Shown one piece after another: positions 11,543 to 20,429 of a stretch of 64,000 bases of DNA. A model generated the notes under the pieces. The model saw only the letters and a list, made by a program, of their open reading frames with translations, ran no database searches and was not told the DNA's origin. Positions within the stretch are counted from its first letter, which is position 1. Each line of letters starts with the position of its first letter. Origin of the DNA: Streptomyces sp. AC512_CC834 (GTDB lineage Bacteria; Actinomycetota; Actinomycetes; Streptomycetales; Streptomycetaceae); contig NZ_JAGMUO010000113.1 of the NCBI RefSeq assembly GCF_019049325.1, positions 104,630 to 168,629 of the forward strand, written 5' to 3'. Position numbers and translations under genes: made by a program.

Positions 11543-11983
11543 ATGGGACGGGGAGGGGCCCTCCGGCCGGGGGCCGTGGTGCCGGCGCTGCTGATCGCCG
11601 TCGCGGCCGTCGGCTGCGCGAACCCGGGTGACGGGCCGGGCGACGGGCCGGGCGGCTCCGGTGCCGCGCCCACCGCGGCCGCTTCGTCCGCGACCGCTTC
11701 GTCCGCTGCGCCGCGGCCCATGTCCCGCGCGGAGTCGTGCGAGAGCGCCGTCGGGTACTGGGCGCGCGAGATGCTGGACGGCCACGAGCCCTACGGCGAC
11801 TATCAGTCGATGGGGCTGTCCAACCGGCAGTACGACGTCCTGCGGGAGGTTCTGGCCACGGCGCGGGCCACGAGGCGGGACCAGGGCGTCCGGCCCGCCA
11901 GAGAGCTGATGACACGCCGGATACGGCAGGCGTGTGCCGAGGCGTACCGCGACGGCGGTCCGAGCGACGGCCCGTGGCAGTGA
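11543..11983 (+). CDS. Putative lipoprotein, unknown function
   Basis: A 146-residue predicted lipoprotein. A basic start and hydrophobic stretch (AVVPALLIAVAAV) end in the lipobox-like VGC at about residue 25, followed by a Gly/Pro/Ala/Ser-rich flexible linker. The globular part (residues 58-146) has ESCESAVGYWARE and RRIRQACAEAYRD, suggesting one disulfide between its two Cys residues. It should be lipidated by Lgt and face outward. The stop overlaps the next start as TGATG, so the two genes are probably translated together. No function recognised. Confidence 0.7.
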   Translation: MGRGGALRPGAVVPALLIAVAAVGCANPGDGPGDGPGGSGAAPTAAASSATASSAAPRPMSRAESCESAVGYWAREMLDGHEPYGDYQSMGLSNRQYDVLREVLATARATRRDQGVRPARELMTRRIRQACAEAYRDGGPSDGPWQ

Positions 11984-12579
11984 TGAGCGGCGTCGGACCC
12001 GTCGAGCCGGGCGAGGACACCCGCGCCCGGGACACCCCGCGGCCCCGGCCGCGTCGGCCTCTGGCCCGGCGCTACGACCGTCACCGCCGGACCGTCCTCG
12101 CGTCCACCGCGGCCCTCGTCGTGCTGGCGGGCGGCGGCTACCTGTACGCGAGCCGGCCGAAACCGCCGCCCGCTCCCCCGCCGCCCTATCCGTCCCAGGC
12201 GGTCGACCTCGCCTACGTGTCCCCCGTGGCCGGTTCGCCCGGGGCCCCGGCCGGCGGCTTCCGCTTCGCGGTGCTGCTGAGCGTGCGGTCCGGCCCGCCC
12301 GTCACCCTGACGCGGCTGGCCCAGCCCTACGACGGCCTGTCGGTGACGTCGTCCCCCGCGGCACCTTTCCAGACAAAATCGCATTCCTCCCGCAAGATCG
12401 TCGTCACGCTCCGGGTGACGGAATGTGAAAAAGCGCCCCGGAATCCCGGACTCCCTTTCTTGGATGTAACGCTGCGTAATGCGCGCGCAATACAAGCGCA
12501 CAGTTTCATCCTGGGGACGCGCTATGCGCAGGACCTCTCCCAGGCCCTTGAGGTCGCCTGCAGCAACGATTCAGGGTAA
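11983..12579 (+). CDS. Single-pass membrane protein, unknown function
   Basis: A 198-residue protein starting at the ATG that overlaps the preceding stop (TGATG); a GTG three codons earlier is an alternative. A basic cytoplasmic N-terminus (PRPRPRRPLARRYDRHRR) precedes one membrane span (about residues 42-59, LASTAALVVLAGGGYLYA), a proline-rich linker and an outward-facing domain with two Cys. The last third uses noticeably more A/T-rich codons than its neighbours (from about 12360 on). It is co-transcribed with the lipoprotein gene and may act with it outside the membrane. No family assigned. Confidence 0.65.
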   Translation: MSGVGPVEPGEDTRARDTPRPRPRRPLARRYDRHRRTVLASTAALVVLAGGGYLYASRPKPPPAPPPPYPSQAVDLAYVSPVAGSPGAPAGGFRFAVLLSVRSGPPVTLTRLAQPYDGLSVTSSPAAPFQTKSHSSRKIVVTLRVTECEKAPRNPGLPFLDVTLRNARAIQAHSFILGTRYAQDLSQALEVACSNDSG

Positions 12580-12866
12580 TCACCAAAACGCCCCAGACGC
12601 CTGAACACCGGGCATCGGTCCTGCAGGTTCTCAACATGTGGACAGGGCGAATCGGCCTGAATTCTGCCCTTCTTCCCACCCAGTACCGCTCTGTATTACC
12701 CGGTGTCATAACAAGAGAGTCACAGCATCACTCAGACTCTCCTCCACCTTCCCCACACCCGCTTAGAGTCACGGCCAGTCACCGCGCCGTCGGATTGTCA
12801 TTTCGGCCCAGCGCTCGACTCGACCGCCTCCACGGGGAAGCGGCCGTGCCAGGGAAAGGACTGATC

Positions 12867-14102
12867 GTGCGTCAACGTTCGCTCATCGCCATCACCGCCG
12901 CTCTGGCGGCGGGAGCGCTCACCCTCACCGCCTGCGGCTCGCGCGACGACGACGGCGGGTCGGACTCCGGCAACGGCGGCGGTGGCACCACCGTCGTCAT
13001 CGGTGTCGACGCCCCGCTGACCGGCGACCTGTCCGCAATGGGCCTCGGCATCAAGAACTCGGCGGAGCTCGCGACAAAGATCGCCAACGAAGAGAAGTAC
13101 GTCGACGGCATCAACTTCAAGATCGAGGCCCTGGACGACCAGATCCAGCCCTCCGTCGGCCAGCAGAACGCCACCCAGTTCGTCGCCGACGACAAGGTCC
13201 TCGGCGTCGTGGGCCCGCTGAACTCCTCGGTCGGCGAGGCCATGCAGAAGGTGCTCGACACCGCCAAACTGGTGCAGGTCTCCCCGGCGAACACCGGCCC
13301 CGGGCTCACCCAGGGACCGGACTGGCGCACCAAGAAGGTCCGCCAGTTCGACTCGTACTTCCGTACCGCGACCACCGACGCCGTCCAGGGCCCGTTCGCC
13401 GCGCAGTACGTCTACAACGACTTCAAGAAGCGCAAGGTCTTCGTCATCGACGACAAGAAGACCTACGGCGCCGGCCTCGCCGCGACCTTCACCACCGAGT
13501 TCAAGAAGCTCGGCGGCAAGGTGGTCGGCACCGAGCACATCAACCCGGACACCAAGGACTACTCCGCGGTCGCCACCAAGGTGAAGAACTCCGGTGCCGA
13601 CGTCGTCTACTACGGCGGCGAATACCCGCAGGCCGGCCCGCTCAGCAAGCAGATCAAGGCCACCGGCGCCAAGATCCCCCTGGTCGGCGGCGACGGCATC
13701 AAGAGCGCCGACTTCATCAAGCTCGCCGGCTCCTCGGCCGTCGGCGACCTCGCCACCTCCGTCGGTGCGCCCGTGGACACCCTGCCGTCCGCCAAGGAGT
13801 TCGTCGCGAACTACAAGGAGGCGGGCTACAAGGAGCCCTTCGAGGCCTACGGCGGCTACTCCTACGACTCCGCCTGGGCGATCATCGAGGCCGTCAAGAC
13901 CGTCGTCGAGAAGAACGACGGAAAGCTCCCCGACGACGCCCGCGCCAAGATCACCGCGGCCATGCAGAACGTCTCGTTCGACGGCGTGACCGGCAAGGTC
14001 TCCTTCGACGAATTCGGTGACACCACCAACAAGCAGCTCACCGTCTACTCCGTCAAGGACGGCGCCTGGAGCCCCGTCAAGTCCGGCACCTACACCGGCT
14101 GA
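12867..14102 (+). CDS. livJ: Branched-chain amino-acid ABC transporter substrate-binding lipoprotein
   Basis: A 411-residue periplasmic-binding-protein-like lipoprotein (type 1 fold, LivJ/LivK family). The signal peptide RQRSLIAITAALAAGALTLTAC ends in lipobox LTAC, with Cys near residue 23, then an acidic Gly-rich linker. The mature domain begins VVIGVDAPLTGDLSAMG and contains VGPLNSSVGEA, FRTATTDAVQGPFAA and YYGGEYPQAGPL, typical of this family. It captures Leu/Ile/Val or a related amino acid and delivers it to LivHM. The start is GTG 12867 with an AAAGGA ribosome site; upstream extension would precede the signal peptide. It is the first gene of livJHMGF. Confidence 0.92.
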   Translation: MRQRSLIAITAALAAGALTLTACGSRDDDGGSDSGNGGGGTTVVIGVDAPLTGDLSAMGLGIKNSAELATKIANEEKYVDGINFKIEALDDQIQPSVGQQNATQFVADDKVLGVVGPLNSSVGEAMQKVLDTAKLVQVSPANTGPGLTQGPDWRTKKVRQFDSYFRTATTDAVQGPFAAQYVYNDFKKRKVFVIDDKKTYGAGLAATFTTEFKKLGGKVVGTEHINPDTKDYSAVATKVKNSGADVVYYGGEYPQAGPLSKQIKATGAKIPLVGGDGIKSADFIKLAGSSAVGDLATSVGAPVDTLPSAKEFVANYKEAGYKEPFEAYGGYSYDSAWAIIEAVKTVVEKNDGKLPDDARAKITAAMQNVSFDGVTGKVSFDEFGDTTNKQLTVYSVKDGAWSPVKSGTYTG

Positions 14103-14134
14103 CCCACCGGCACGACACCCGCACCACCGAAGAG

Positions 14135-14170
14135 CCGCGCGGGGCGCTGTTCCACAGGCGCCCCGCGCGG
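14135..14170 (+). terminator. Intra-operon hairpin between livJ and livH
   Basis: A perfect 13-bp GC-rich inverted repeat (14135-14147 with 14158-14170, 10-nt loop) in the 131-nt gap after livJ. It is best read as a partial terminator or 3'-end stabiliser that keeps binding-protein mRNA in excess over the membrane and ATPase genes. Confidence 0.65.
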
Positions 14171-14233
14171 ACTCGCATCCGGCCACATCCGGCCCACATC
14201 CGTCGAACGTCCGAAAGTCTCGGAGGACATGCG

Positions 14234-15166
14234 GTGAACGAACTGCCGCAGCAGCTGGTCAACGGCCTGCTACTGGGATCCATGTACGGGCTGATCGCCA
14301 TCGGCTACACAATGGTCTACGGCATTGTCCAGCTCATCAACTTCGCCCACGGCGAGATCTTCATGACCGGCGCCTTCGGCGCACTCACGGTCTATGTCTA
14401 CATCCTGCCCGACGGCACCTCCATGCTGCTCGCGCTGCCCCTGATGATCATCGGCGCAATGGCCGTCTCCATGGCGGTCGCGGTAGGGGCGGAACGGTTC
14501 GCCTACCGCCCGCTGCGCGGCGCCCCACGCCTCGCCCCCCTGATCACAGCCATCGGCCTCTCCCTCGCCCTCCAGCAGGCGGTCTGGGCCCTGTACCCCG
14601 ACGCCAGGTCGGCCCGCACCTTCCCGCAGATCGACGGCGGCCCCTTCCACATCGGCGACGTGACCATCCAGACCGGCGACATCTTCCTGTTCAGCGCCGC
14701 CCCCATCAGCATGGCGATCCTCGCCTACTTCGTGATGCGCACCCGCACCGGCCGCGGCATGCAGGCCACCGCCCAGGACCCGGACACCGCCAAACTCATG
14801 GGTGTCAACACCGACCGCATCATCGTCATCGCATTCGCCCTCGGCGCCGCCTTCGCCGCCATCGGCGGTGTCGCCTACGGCCTCAAGTACGGCCAGATCA
14901 ACTTCAAGATGGGCTTCATCCTCGGACTCAAAGCATTCACCGCGGCCGTCCTCGGCGGGATCGGCAACATCTACGGCGCCATGATCGGCGGCATCACCCT
15001 CGGAGTCGCCGAGACCCTGGCCACCGCCTACATCGCCGACGTACCCGGCCTGGACAAGTTCGGCAGCCAGTCCTGGGCCGACGTCTGGGCCTTCATCCTC
15101 CTCATCCTCGTGCTGCTGTTCAGGCCACAGGGCCTGCTCGGCGAACGCGTTGCGGACAGGGCGTGA
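14234..15166 (+). CDS. livH: Branched-chain amino-acid ABC transporter permease LivH
   Basis: A 310-residue integral membrane permease, with about eight hydrophobic spans. It begins NELPQQLVNGLLLGSMYGLIAIGYTMVYG, the classical LivH opening, and contains the conserved GRGMQATAQDPDTAKLMG coupling segment and GGIGNIYGAMIGG near the C-terminus. It pairs with LivM to form the translocation channel. The start codon is GTG 14234 after CGGAGGAC. The next gene begins 5 nt after its stop, so the two permeases are tightly coupled. Confidence 0.93.
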   Translation: MNELPQQLVNGLLLGSMYGLIAIGYTMVYGIVQLINFAHGEIFMTGAFGALTVYVYILPDGTSMLLALPLMIIGAMAVSMAVAVGAERFAYRPLRGAPRLAPLITAIGLSLALQQAVWALYPDARSARTFPQIDGGPFHIGDVTIQTGDIFLFSAAPISMAILAYFVMRTRTGRGMQATAQDPDTAKLMGVNTDRIIVIAFALGAAFAAIGGVAYGLKYGQINFKMGFILGLKAFTAAVLGGIGNIYGAMIGGITLGVAETLATAYIADVPGLDKFGSQSWADVWAFILLILVLLFRPQGLLGERVADRA

Positions 15167-15171
15167 CACCG

Positions 15172-16998
15172 ATGACCACACAGACCACCGCGCCGAAGAA
15201 CACCGGCACCCCCGCCACAGGCGACACCTCCGGCCTCATCGGCATACCCCCGCACCTCGGCCGCGCCCTCGCCACCGGCGGCGGCGTCCTCACCGTCCTC
15301 TCCACGTTCCTCGCCTGGACCTGGACCGCCGAGTTCCCCGGCGACCTCACCGTCTACGGCTACCCGGGCGGCCTGCAAGTCCTCGTCCTCATCGGCGGAG
15401 CCCTCACCACCCTGTTCGGCCTCGCCTCGTACGGCGTACGCGGACTGCGGTGGCTCACCCCCGCAGGCGCCGACGGCGCGCTCAAATTCGCCGCCCTCGC
15501 CGCGTTCGCCACCACCTGGTACACGGCCCTCGCGATCACCACCCAACTCGGCGGCCTCGTCAATCTCGAACCAGGCGGTTTCATCGCGGCGGCCGTCAGC
15601 CTCCTGGCACTCCTGGGCTCACTCGCCCTGCCGTTCGAACGCCCCGAGCCCGACCCCATCGACCCGGAAGACACCCGCTGGGAACACACCAAACACCGCT
15701 GGGCCCACCGTCGACAGACACTGAAGGCGGCCTACGCCTCCGGCAGCCCCCGCCCCGTGCCCGCCCTGCCCGCGTACGCCGAGATCCTCATCATCGTCGC
15801 GATCCTCGCCCTGGGCCTGACCGTCTTCACCTACGGCATCGGCACCGAGTACGACGAACTCTTCGTCGGCTTCCTGATCACCGCCGGCCTCGGCTTCGCC
15901 ACACTCAACAAGGCCGGCCTGATCAGCCAGGCCACCCAGATCACCGCACGCCACCAGAACATCACCACCTGCGGCGCGTTCATCGCCGCGGCCCTGTTCC
16001 CGTTCACCCAGTCCAACGACCAGTACGCCACCCTCGGCGTCTACATCCTCATCTTCGCCACCGTCGCCCTCGGCCTGAACATCGTCGTCGGCCTCGCCGG
16101 CCTGCTCGACCTCGGCTACGTCGCCTTCCTCGGCGTCGGCGCCTACGCCGCCGCCCTGGTCTCCGGATCGCAGAGCTCCCCGTTCGGCGTGCACTTCCCC
16201 TTCTGGGCCGCCGTCCTCGTCGGCGCCGCCGCCTCCCTGGTGTTCGGCATCCTCATCGGCGCCCCAACCCTGCGACTGCGCGGCGACTACCTGGCCATCG
16301 TCACCCTCGGCTTCGGTGAGATCTTCCGGATAGCCGCGCAGAACCTCGACGGCACCTCGGGCCCGGACGTCACCAACGGCTCCAACGGCATCTCGTCCAT
16401 CCCCGACCTCAACGTCCTCGGCTTCGACCTCGGAGTCGCGCACGACATCGGCGGCTTCACCCTCGGCCGGTTCGCCAACTACTTCCTGCTGATGCTCGTC
16501 ATCACGGCCGTCGTCGTCCTCGTCTTCCAACGCAGCGGCGACTCCCGCATCGGCCGCGCCTGGGTCGCCATCCGCGAGGACGAGACCGCCGCGCTCGCCA
16601 TGGGCATCAACGGCTTCCGCGTCAAGCTCATCGCGTTCGCCGTCGGCGCCTCGCTCGCCGGACTCGCCGGCACCGTCCAGGCACACGTCACCTACACCGT
16701 GACCCCCGAGCAGTACCTCTTCGCCGGCACCACCCCGCCCAACTCCGCCTTCCTGCTCGCCGCGGTCGTCCTCGGCGGCATGGGCACCATCGCCGGACCG
16801 CTCATCGGCGCCTCGCTGCTGTTCCTGATTCCCAACAAACTCCAGTTCCTCGACGACTACCAGCTCCTCGCCTTCGGACTCGCGCTCGTCCTGCTGATGC
16901 GCTTCCGCCCGGAGGGCCTCATCGCCAACCGGCGCCGCAAGCTGGAATTCCACGAAGAGGCCGACGCGCCCACAGTCCTGAGCAAGACAGGGGCCTGA
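15172..16998 (+). CDS. livM: Branched-chain amino-acid ABC transporter permease LivM with long N-terminal extension
   Basis: A 608-residue permease. The canonical LivM core occupies about residues 284-608, starting at YATLGVYILIFATVALGLN and including LRGDYLAIVTLGFGEI, AWVAIREDE (coupling segment) and GGMGTIAGPLIG. It is preceded by an N-terminal part of about 280 residues with several extra membrane spans (for example near residues 33-52, 68-88, 106-125, 206-225), a charged cytoplasmic linker rich in Asp/Glu/His/Arg, and no recognised domain. Ordinary LivM proteins are near 330-430 residues. The start ATG 15172 lies 5 nt after livH. Its partners are LivH, the ATPases LivG/LivF and LivJ. Confidence 0.92.
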   Translation: MTTQTTAPKNTGTPATGDTSGLIGIPPHLGRALATGGGVLTVLSTFLAWTWTAEFPGDLTVYGYPGGLQVLVLIGGALTTLFGLASYGVRGLRWLTPAGADGALKFAALAAFATTWYTALAITTQLGGLVNLEPGGFIAAAVSLLALLGSLALPFERPEPDPIDPEDTRWEHTKHRWAHRRQTLKAAYASGSPRPVPALPAYAEILIIVAILALGLTVFTYGIGTEYDELFVGFLITAGLGFATLNKAGLISQATQITARHQNITTCGAFIAAALFPFTQSNDQYATLGVYILIFATVALGLNIVVGLAGLLDLGYVAFLGVGAYAAALVSGSQSSPFGVHFPFWAAVLVGAAASLVFGILIGAPTLRLRGDYLAIVTLGFGEIFRIAAQNLDGTSGPDVTNGSNGISSIPDLNVLGFDLGVAHDIGGFTLGRFANYFLLMLVITAVVVLVFQRSGDSRIGRAWVAIREDETAALAMGINGFRVKLIAFAVGASLAGLAGTVQAHVTYTVTPEQYLFAGTTPPNSAFLLAAVVLGGMGTIAGPLIGASLLFLIPNKLQFLDDYQLLAFGLALVLLMRFRPEGLIANRRRKLEFHEEADAPTVLSKTGA

Positions 16999-17003
16999 CC
17001 ACC

Positions 17004-17914
<911 letters not shown>

Positions 17915-17918
<4 letters not shown>

Positions 17919-18631
17919 CCGCACTGCTCGAGGTCGAGGACCTCCGCGTCGCCTACGGCAAGATCGAGGCCGTCAAAGGCATCACCTTCAAGGTGGACGC
18001 CGGTGAAGTCGTCACCCTCATCGGCACCAACGGCGCCGGCAAGACCACGACCCTGCGCACCCTGTCGGGCCTGCTGAAACCGGTCGGCGGCCAGATCAAG
18101 TTCGGCGGCAAATCCCTCAAGAAGGTCCCCGCCCACCAGATCGTCTCCCTGGGACTCGCCCACTCACCCGAGGGACGGCACATCTTCCCCCGCATGACCA
18201 TCGGCGACAACCTCCGCCTCGGCGCCTTCCTGCGCAACGACAGACAGGGCATCGAAAAGGACATCCAGCGCGCCTACGAGCTCTTCCCGATCCTCGGCGA
18301 ACGCAGCAAGCAGGCCGCGGGCACCCTGTCCGGCGGTGAACAGCAGATGCTCGCCATGGGCCGTGCCCTGATGTCCCGGCCCAAGCTCCTCATGCTCGAC
18401 GAGCCCTCCATGGGCCTCTCCCCGATCATGATGCAGAAGATCATGTCGACGATCGCCGAGCTGAAGTCCGAGGGCACCACCATCCTGCTCGTCGAACAGA
18501 ACGCCCAGGCCGCCCTCTCCCTGGCCGACCACGGCCACGTCATGGAGGTCGGCAACATCGTCCTGTCCGGCAGCGGCCAGGACCTCCTCCACGACGAGTC
18601 GGTCCGCAAGGCCTACCTCGGCGAGGACTGA
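17915..18631 (+). CDS. livF: Branched-chain amino-acid ABC transporter ATP-binding protein LivF
   Basis: A 238-residue ABC ATPase, the usual LivF size. Walker A is GTNGAGKTT (about residues 36-44), the Q-loop region has SPEGRHIFPRMTIGDNL, the signature is LSGGEQQML and Walker B is LLMLDEPSMGL. The ATGA overlap with livG implies translational coupling and equal output of the two ATPase subunits. It is the last gene of the liv operon, followed by a strong bidirectional terminator. Confidence 0.94.
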
Positions 18632-18653
18632 CACCCGCCCCGGGCAGACCGTA

Positions 18654-18698
18654 CGACGAAGGCCCGCGCCCCCACACCGGGGACGCGGGCCTTCGTCG
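18654..18698. terminator. Bidirectional terminator between livF and the ANTAR regulator
   Basis: A perfect 15-bp inverted repeat (18654-18668 with 18684-18698) containing GAAGGCCCGCG arms, placed between the convergent stop codons of livF and the response regulator. Confidence 0.85.
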
Positions 18699-18707
18699 CA
18701 TCATGTT

Positions 18708-19364
18708 TCAGCCCTTCGACGCCTTCTTCTCCTCGGCGTCCTGGATGACCGCCTCCGCCACCTGCTGCATCGACATCCGCCGGTCCATCGAGGTCTTCTG
18801 GATCCACCGGAACGCGGCCGGCTCGGACAGACCGTACTCCGTCTGCAGCACCGACTTGGCGCGGTCCACCAGCTTGCGAGTCTCCAGGCGGAGGCTGAGG
18901 TCGGCGACCTCCTGCTCCAGCGCCTTCAACTCCGTGAACCGCGAGACGGCCATCTCGATCGCCGGAACGACGTCGCTCTTGCTGAACGGCTTCACGAGGT
19001 ACGCCATGGCACCGGCGTCCCGGGCCCGCTCCACCAGGTCGCGCTGCGAGAACGCCGTCAGCATCAGCACCGGCGCGATGCTCTCCTCGGCGATCTTCTC
19101 GGCCGCCGAGATGCCGTCCATCTTGGGCATCTTCACATCGAGGATCACCAGGTCGGGCTTGTGCTCCCGGGCCAGCTCCACGGCCTGCTCCCCGTCAGCG
19201 GCCTCGCCGACGACGGAGTACCCCTCCTCCTCCAGCATCTCTTTGAGATCCAGCCGAATGAGCGCCTCGTCCTCCGCGATGACGACACGGGTCGTCAGCG
19301 GAGGAACGTGCGACTGGTCGTCGTCGGTCACGTCGGCGGGCTGGGGCGACTCGGGGGCGGTCAC
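18708..19364 (-). CDS. pdtaR: ANTAR-domain response regulator (PdtaR-like)
   Basis: A 218-residue response regulator with an RNA-binding output domain. The receiver (about residues 25-140) shows RVVIAEDEALIRLDL at the start, the phosphoacceptor Asp in DLVILDVKMPKMDG and AYLVKPFSKSD. The C-terminal ANTAR domain (about 155-212) contains RLETRKLVDRAKSVLQ and FRWIQKTSMDRRMSM. The domain order and size match actinobacterial PdtaR (Rv1626). Phosphorylated ANTAR proteins bind paired hairpins in nascent mRNA and prevent termination. The cognate kinase is not in this window. It is divergent from the tRNA gene. Confidence 0.92.
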   Translation of the reverse strand: MTAPESPQPADVTDDDQSHVPPLTTRVVIAEDEALIRLDLKEMLEEEGYSVVGEAADGEQAVELAREHKPDLVILDVKMPKMDGISAAEKIAEESIAPVLMLTAFSQRDLVERARDAGAMAYLVKPFSKSDVVPAIEMAVSRFTELKALEQEVADLSLRLETRKLVDRAKSVLQTEYGLSEPAAFRWIQKTSMDRRMSMQQVAEAVIQDAEEKKASKG

Positions 19365-19394
19365 GTGAGCTCCTCGTTCGGGGCAGGGATACTG

Positions 19395-19425
19395 CTGACA
19401 AGAGCCTACCTAGCTGCGGTATGGT
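19395..19425 (+). promoter_or_regulatory. Possible promoter of the tRNA gene
   Basis: CTGACA (19395-19400) and TATGGT (19420-19425) with a 19-nt spacer lie about 40 nt upstream of the tRNA. The -10 is good for an HrdB-type promoter and the spacer is one or two bases longer than ideal. Confidence 0.35.
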
Positions 19426-19465
19426 GGACGGGCAGCGGGTCGGGCGAAATCTTCGATTCGCAGGA

Positions 19466-19539
19466 GCTCCGGTAGTCCAATCGGTAGAGACGATACCCTC
19501 AAAAGGTATTCAGTGTGGGTTCGAATCCCACCCGGGGCA
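19466..19539 (+). tRNA. tRNA with anticodon CAA (Leu-type) and short variable loop
   Basis: Folds as a 74-nt cloverleaf: acceptor GCTCCGG/CCGGGGC with a U3-G70 wobble, a 3-bp D stem GTC/GAC around an 11-nt loop containing AATCGGTAGA, anticodon stem ATACC/GGTAT with loop CTCAAAA (anticodon CAA, Leu UUG), a 5-nt variable loop TCAGT, T arm GTGGG-TTCGAAT-CCCAC and discriminator A73. T8-A14, G18G19/TTC and A15-T48 tertiary partners are all present. CCA is not encoded. The D arm, anticodon and A73 are leucine-like, yet bacterial tRNA-Leu normally has a long (class II) variable arm, which is absent here. The acceptor identity is therefore uncertain. Confidence 0.82.
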
Positions 19540-19644
19540 CTTTTCCTCAGAATCGAAGGTTACAACTGGAAGCGGATGTACACGTTCTCGTGAACATCCG
19601 CTTTTCGTCGTGTGTCGTCACAGCCATTGCCACAGAGTGGCCGC

Positions 19645-20421
19645 ATGTACGACACCAGCACACGCAAGCGGGCACTGGCACTGGTGGCACAAGGACGGAG
19701 CCTGAACTCCGTCAGCAAAGAGACCGGCATATCTCGCGCCGCCATCCGCTCGTGGCAGACGCGTATCGAGCCTCTGCCACGCATGCGGCAAACCTTCTGC
19801 CCGCTGTGCGGTCCGACGGCCGATCCGCCTGCAGACCGGGGGGCATACGCCTACCTGCTTGGCCTCTATCTCGGTGACGGCTGCATCAGCCCTGGCATGC
19901 GGTCGGGCTACTTCCTCCGGATCGCGTGCGCCGATGCATGGCCCGGCCTCATCGATGCGTGCGTTGCCGCTATCAAGGCCGTAAATCCCAGCGGGAAGGC
20001 GAGCCGAGTGCATGCCGTCGGCTACACCTCCGCGGTCGGCTACAGCGGACACTGGCCCTGCTTCTTTCCTCAGCATGGCCCCGGCAAGAAGCACGATCGC
20101 CGGATCGCTCTCGAGCCCTGGCAACAGGCCATCGTCGACGTTCACCCCTGGGAGTTCATCCGGGGCCTGATCCACTCGGATGGCTGCCGTATCACCAACT
20201 GGACCACGAAGACCGTCGGCGGGGTGCGTAAGCGATACGAGTACCCGCGGTACTTCTTCACCAACGTCTCGGCCGATATCCGCCGCCTGTTCACGGACAC
20301 CCTCGACAACCTCGGCATCGAGTGGACGCACTGCACACGGCACGGCAACGCGTACAACATCTCCGTAGCCCGCAAAGCCTCCGTAGCCCTCATGGACGTC
20401 CACGTCGGCCCCAAGTACTGA
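19645..20421 (+). CDS. HTH plus LAGLIDADG-type endonuclease-like protein
   Basis: A 258-residue protein. The N-terminus (about residues 8-37, RALALVAQGRSLNSVSKETG then ISRAAIRSW) is a helix-turn-helix of the transposase/resolvase kind. A CPLC knuckle follows near residue 53. Two LAGLIDADG-like motifs are visible: LLGLYLGDG at about 71-79 and FIRGLIHSDG at about 171-180, each with the acidic residue expected for metal binding, spaced as in a monomeric homing endonuclease. Codon use is less GC-extreme than neighbours. The start ATG 19645 is preferred, with an in-frame start 11 codons earlier as the alternative. It lies just downstream of the tRNA and ends 8 nt from the pyk stop (convergent). 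No intein or intron is visible around it; it may be a domesticated DNA-binding protein. Confidence 0.75.
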   Translation: MYDTSTRKRALALVAQGRSLNSVSKETGISRAAIRSWQTRIEPLPRMRQTFCPLCGPTADPPADRGAYAYLLGLYLGDGCISPGMRSGYFLRIACADAWPGLIDACVAAIKAVNPSGKASRVHAVGYTSAVGYSGHWPCFFPQHGPGKKHDRRIALEPWQQAIVDVHPWEFIRGLIHSDGCRITNWTTKTVGGVRKRYEYPRYFFTNVSADIRRLFTDTLDNLGIEWTHCTRHGNAYNISVARKASVALMDVHVGPKY

Positions 20422-20429
20422 CGGCCGGT

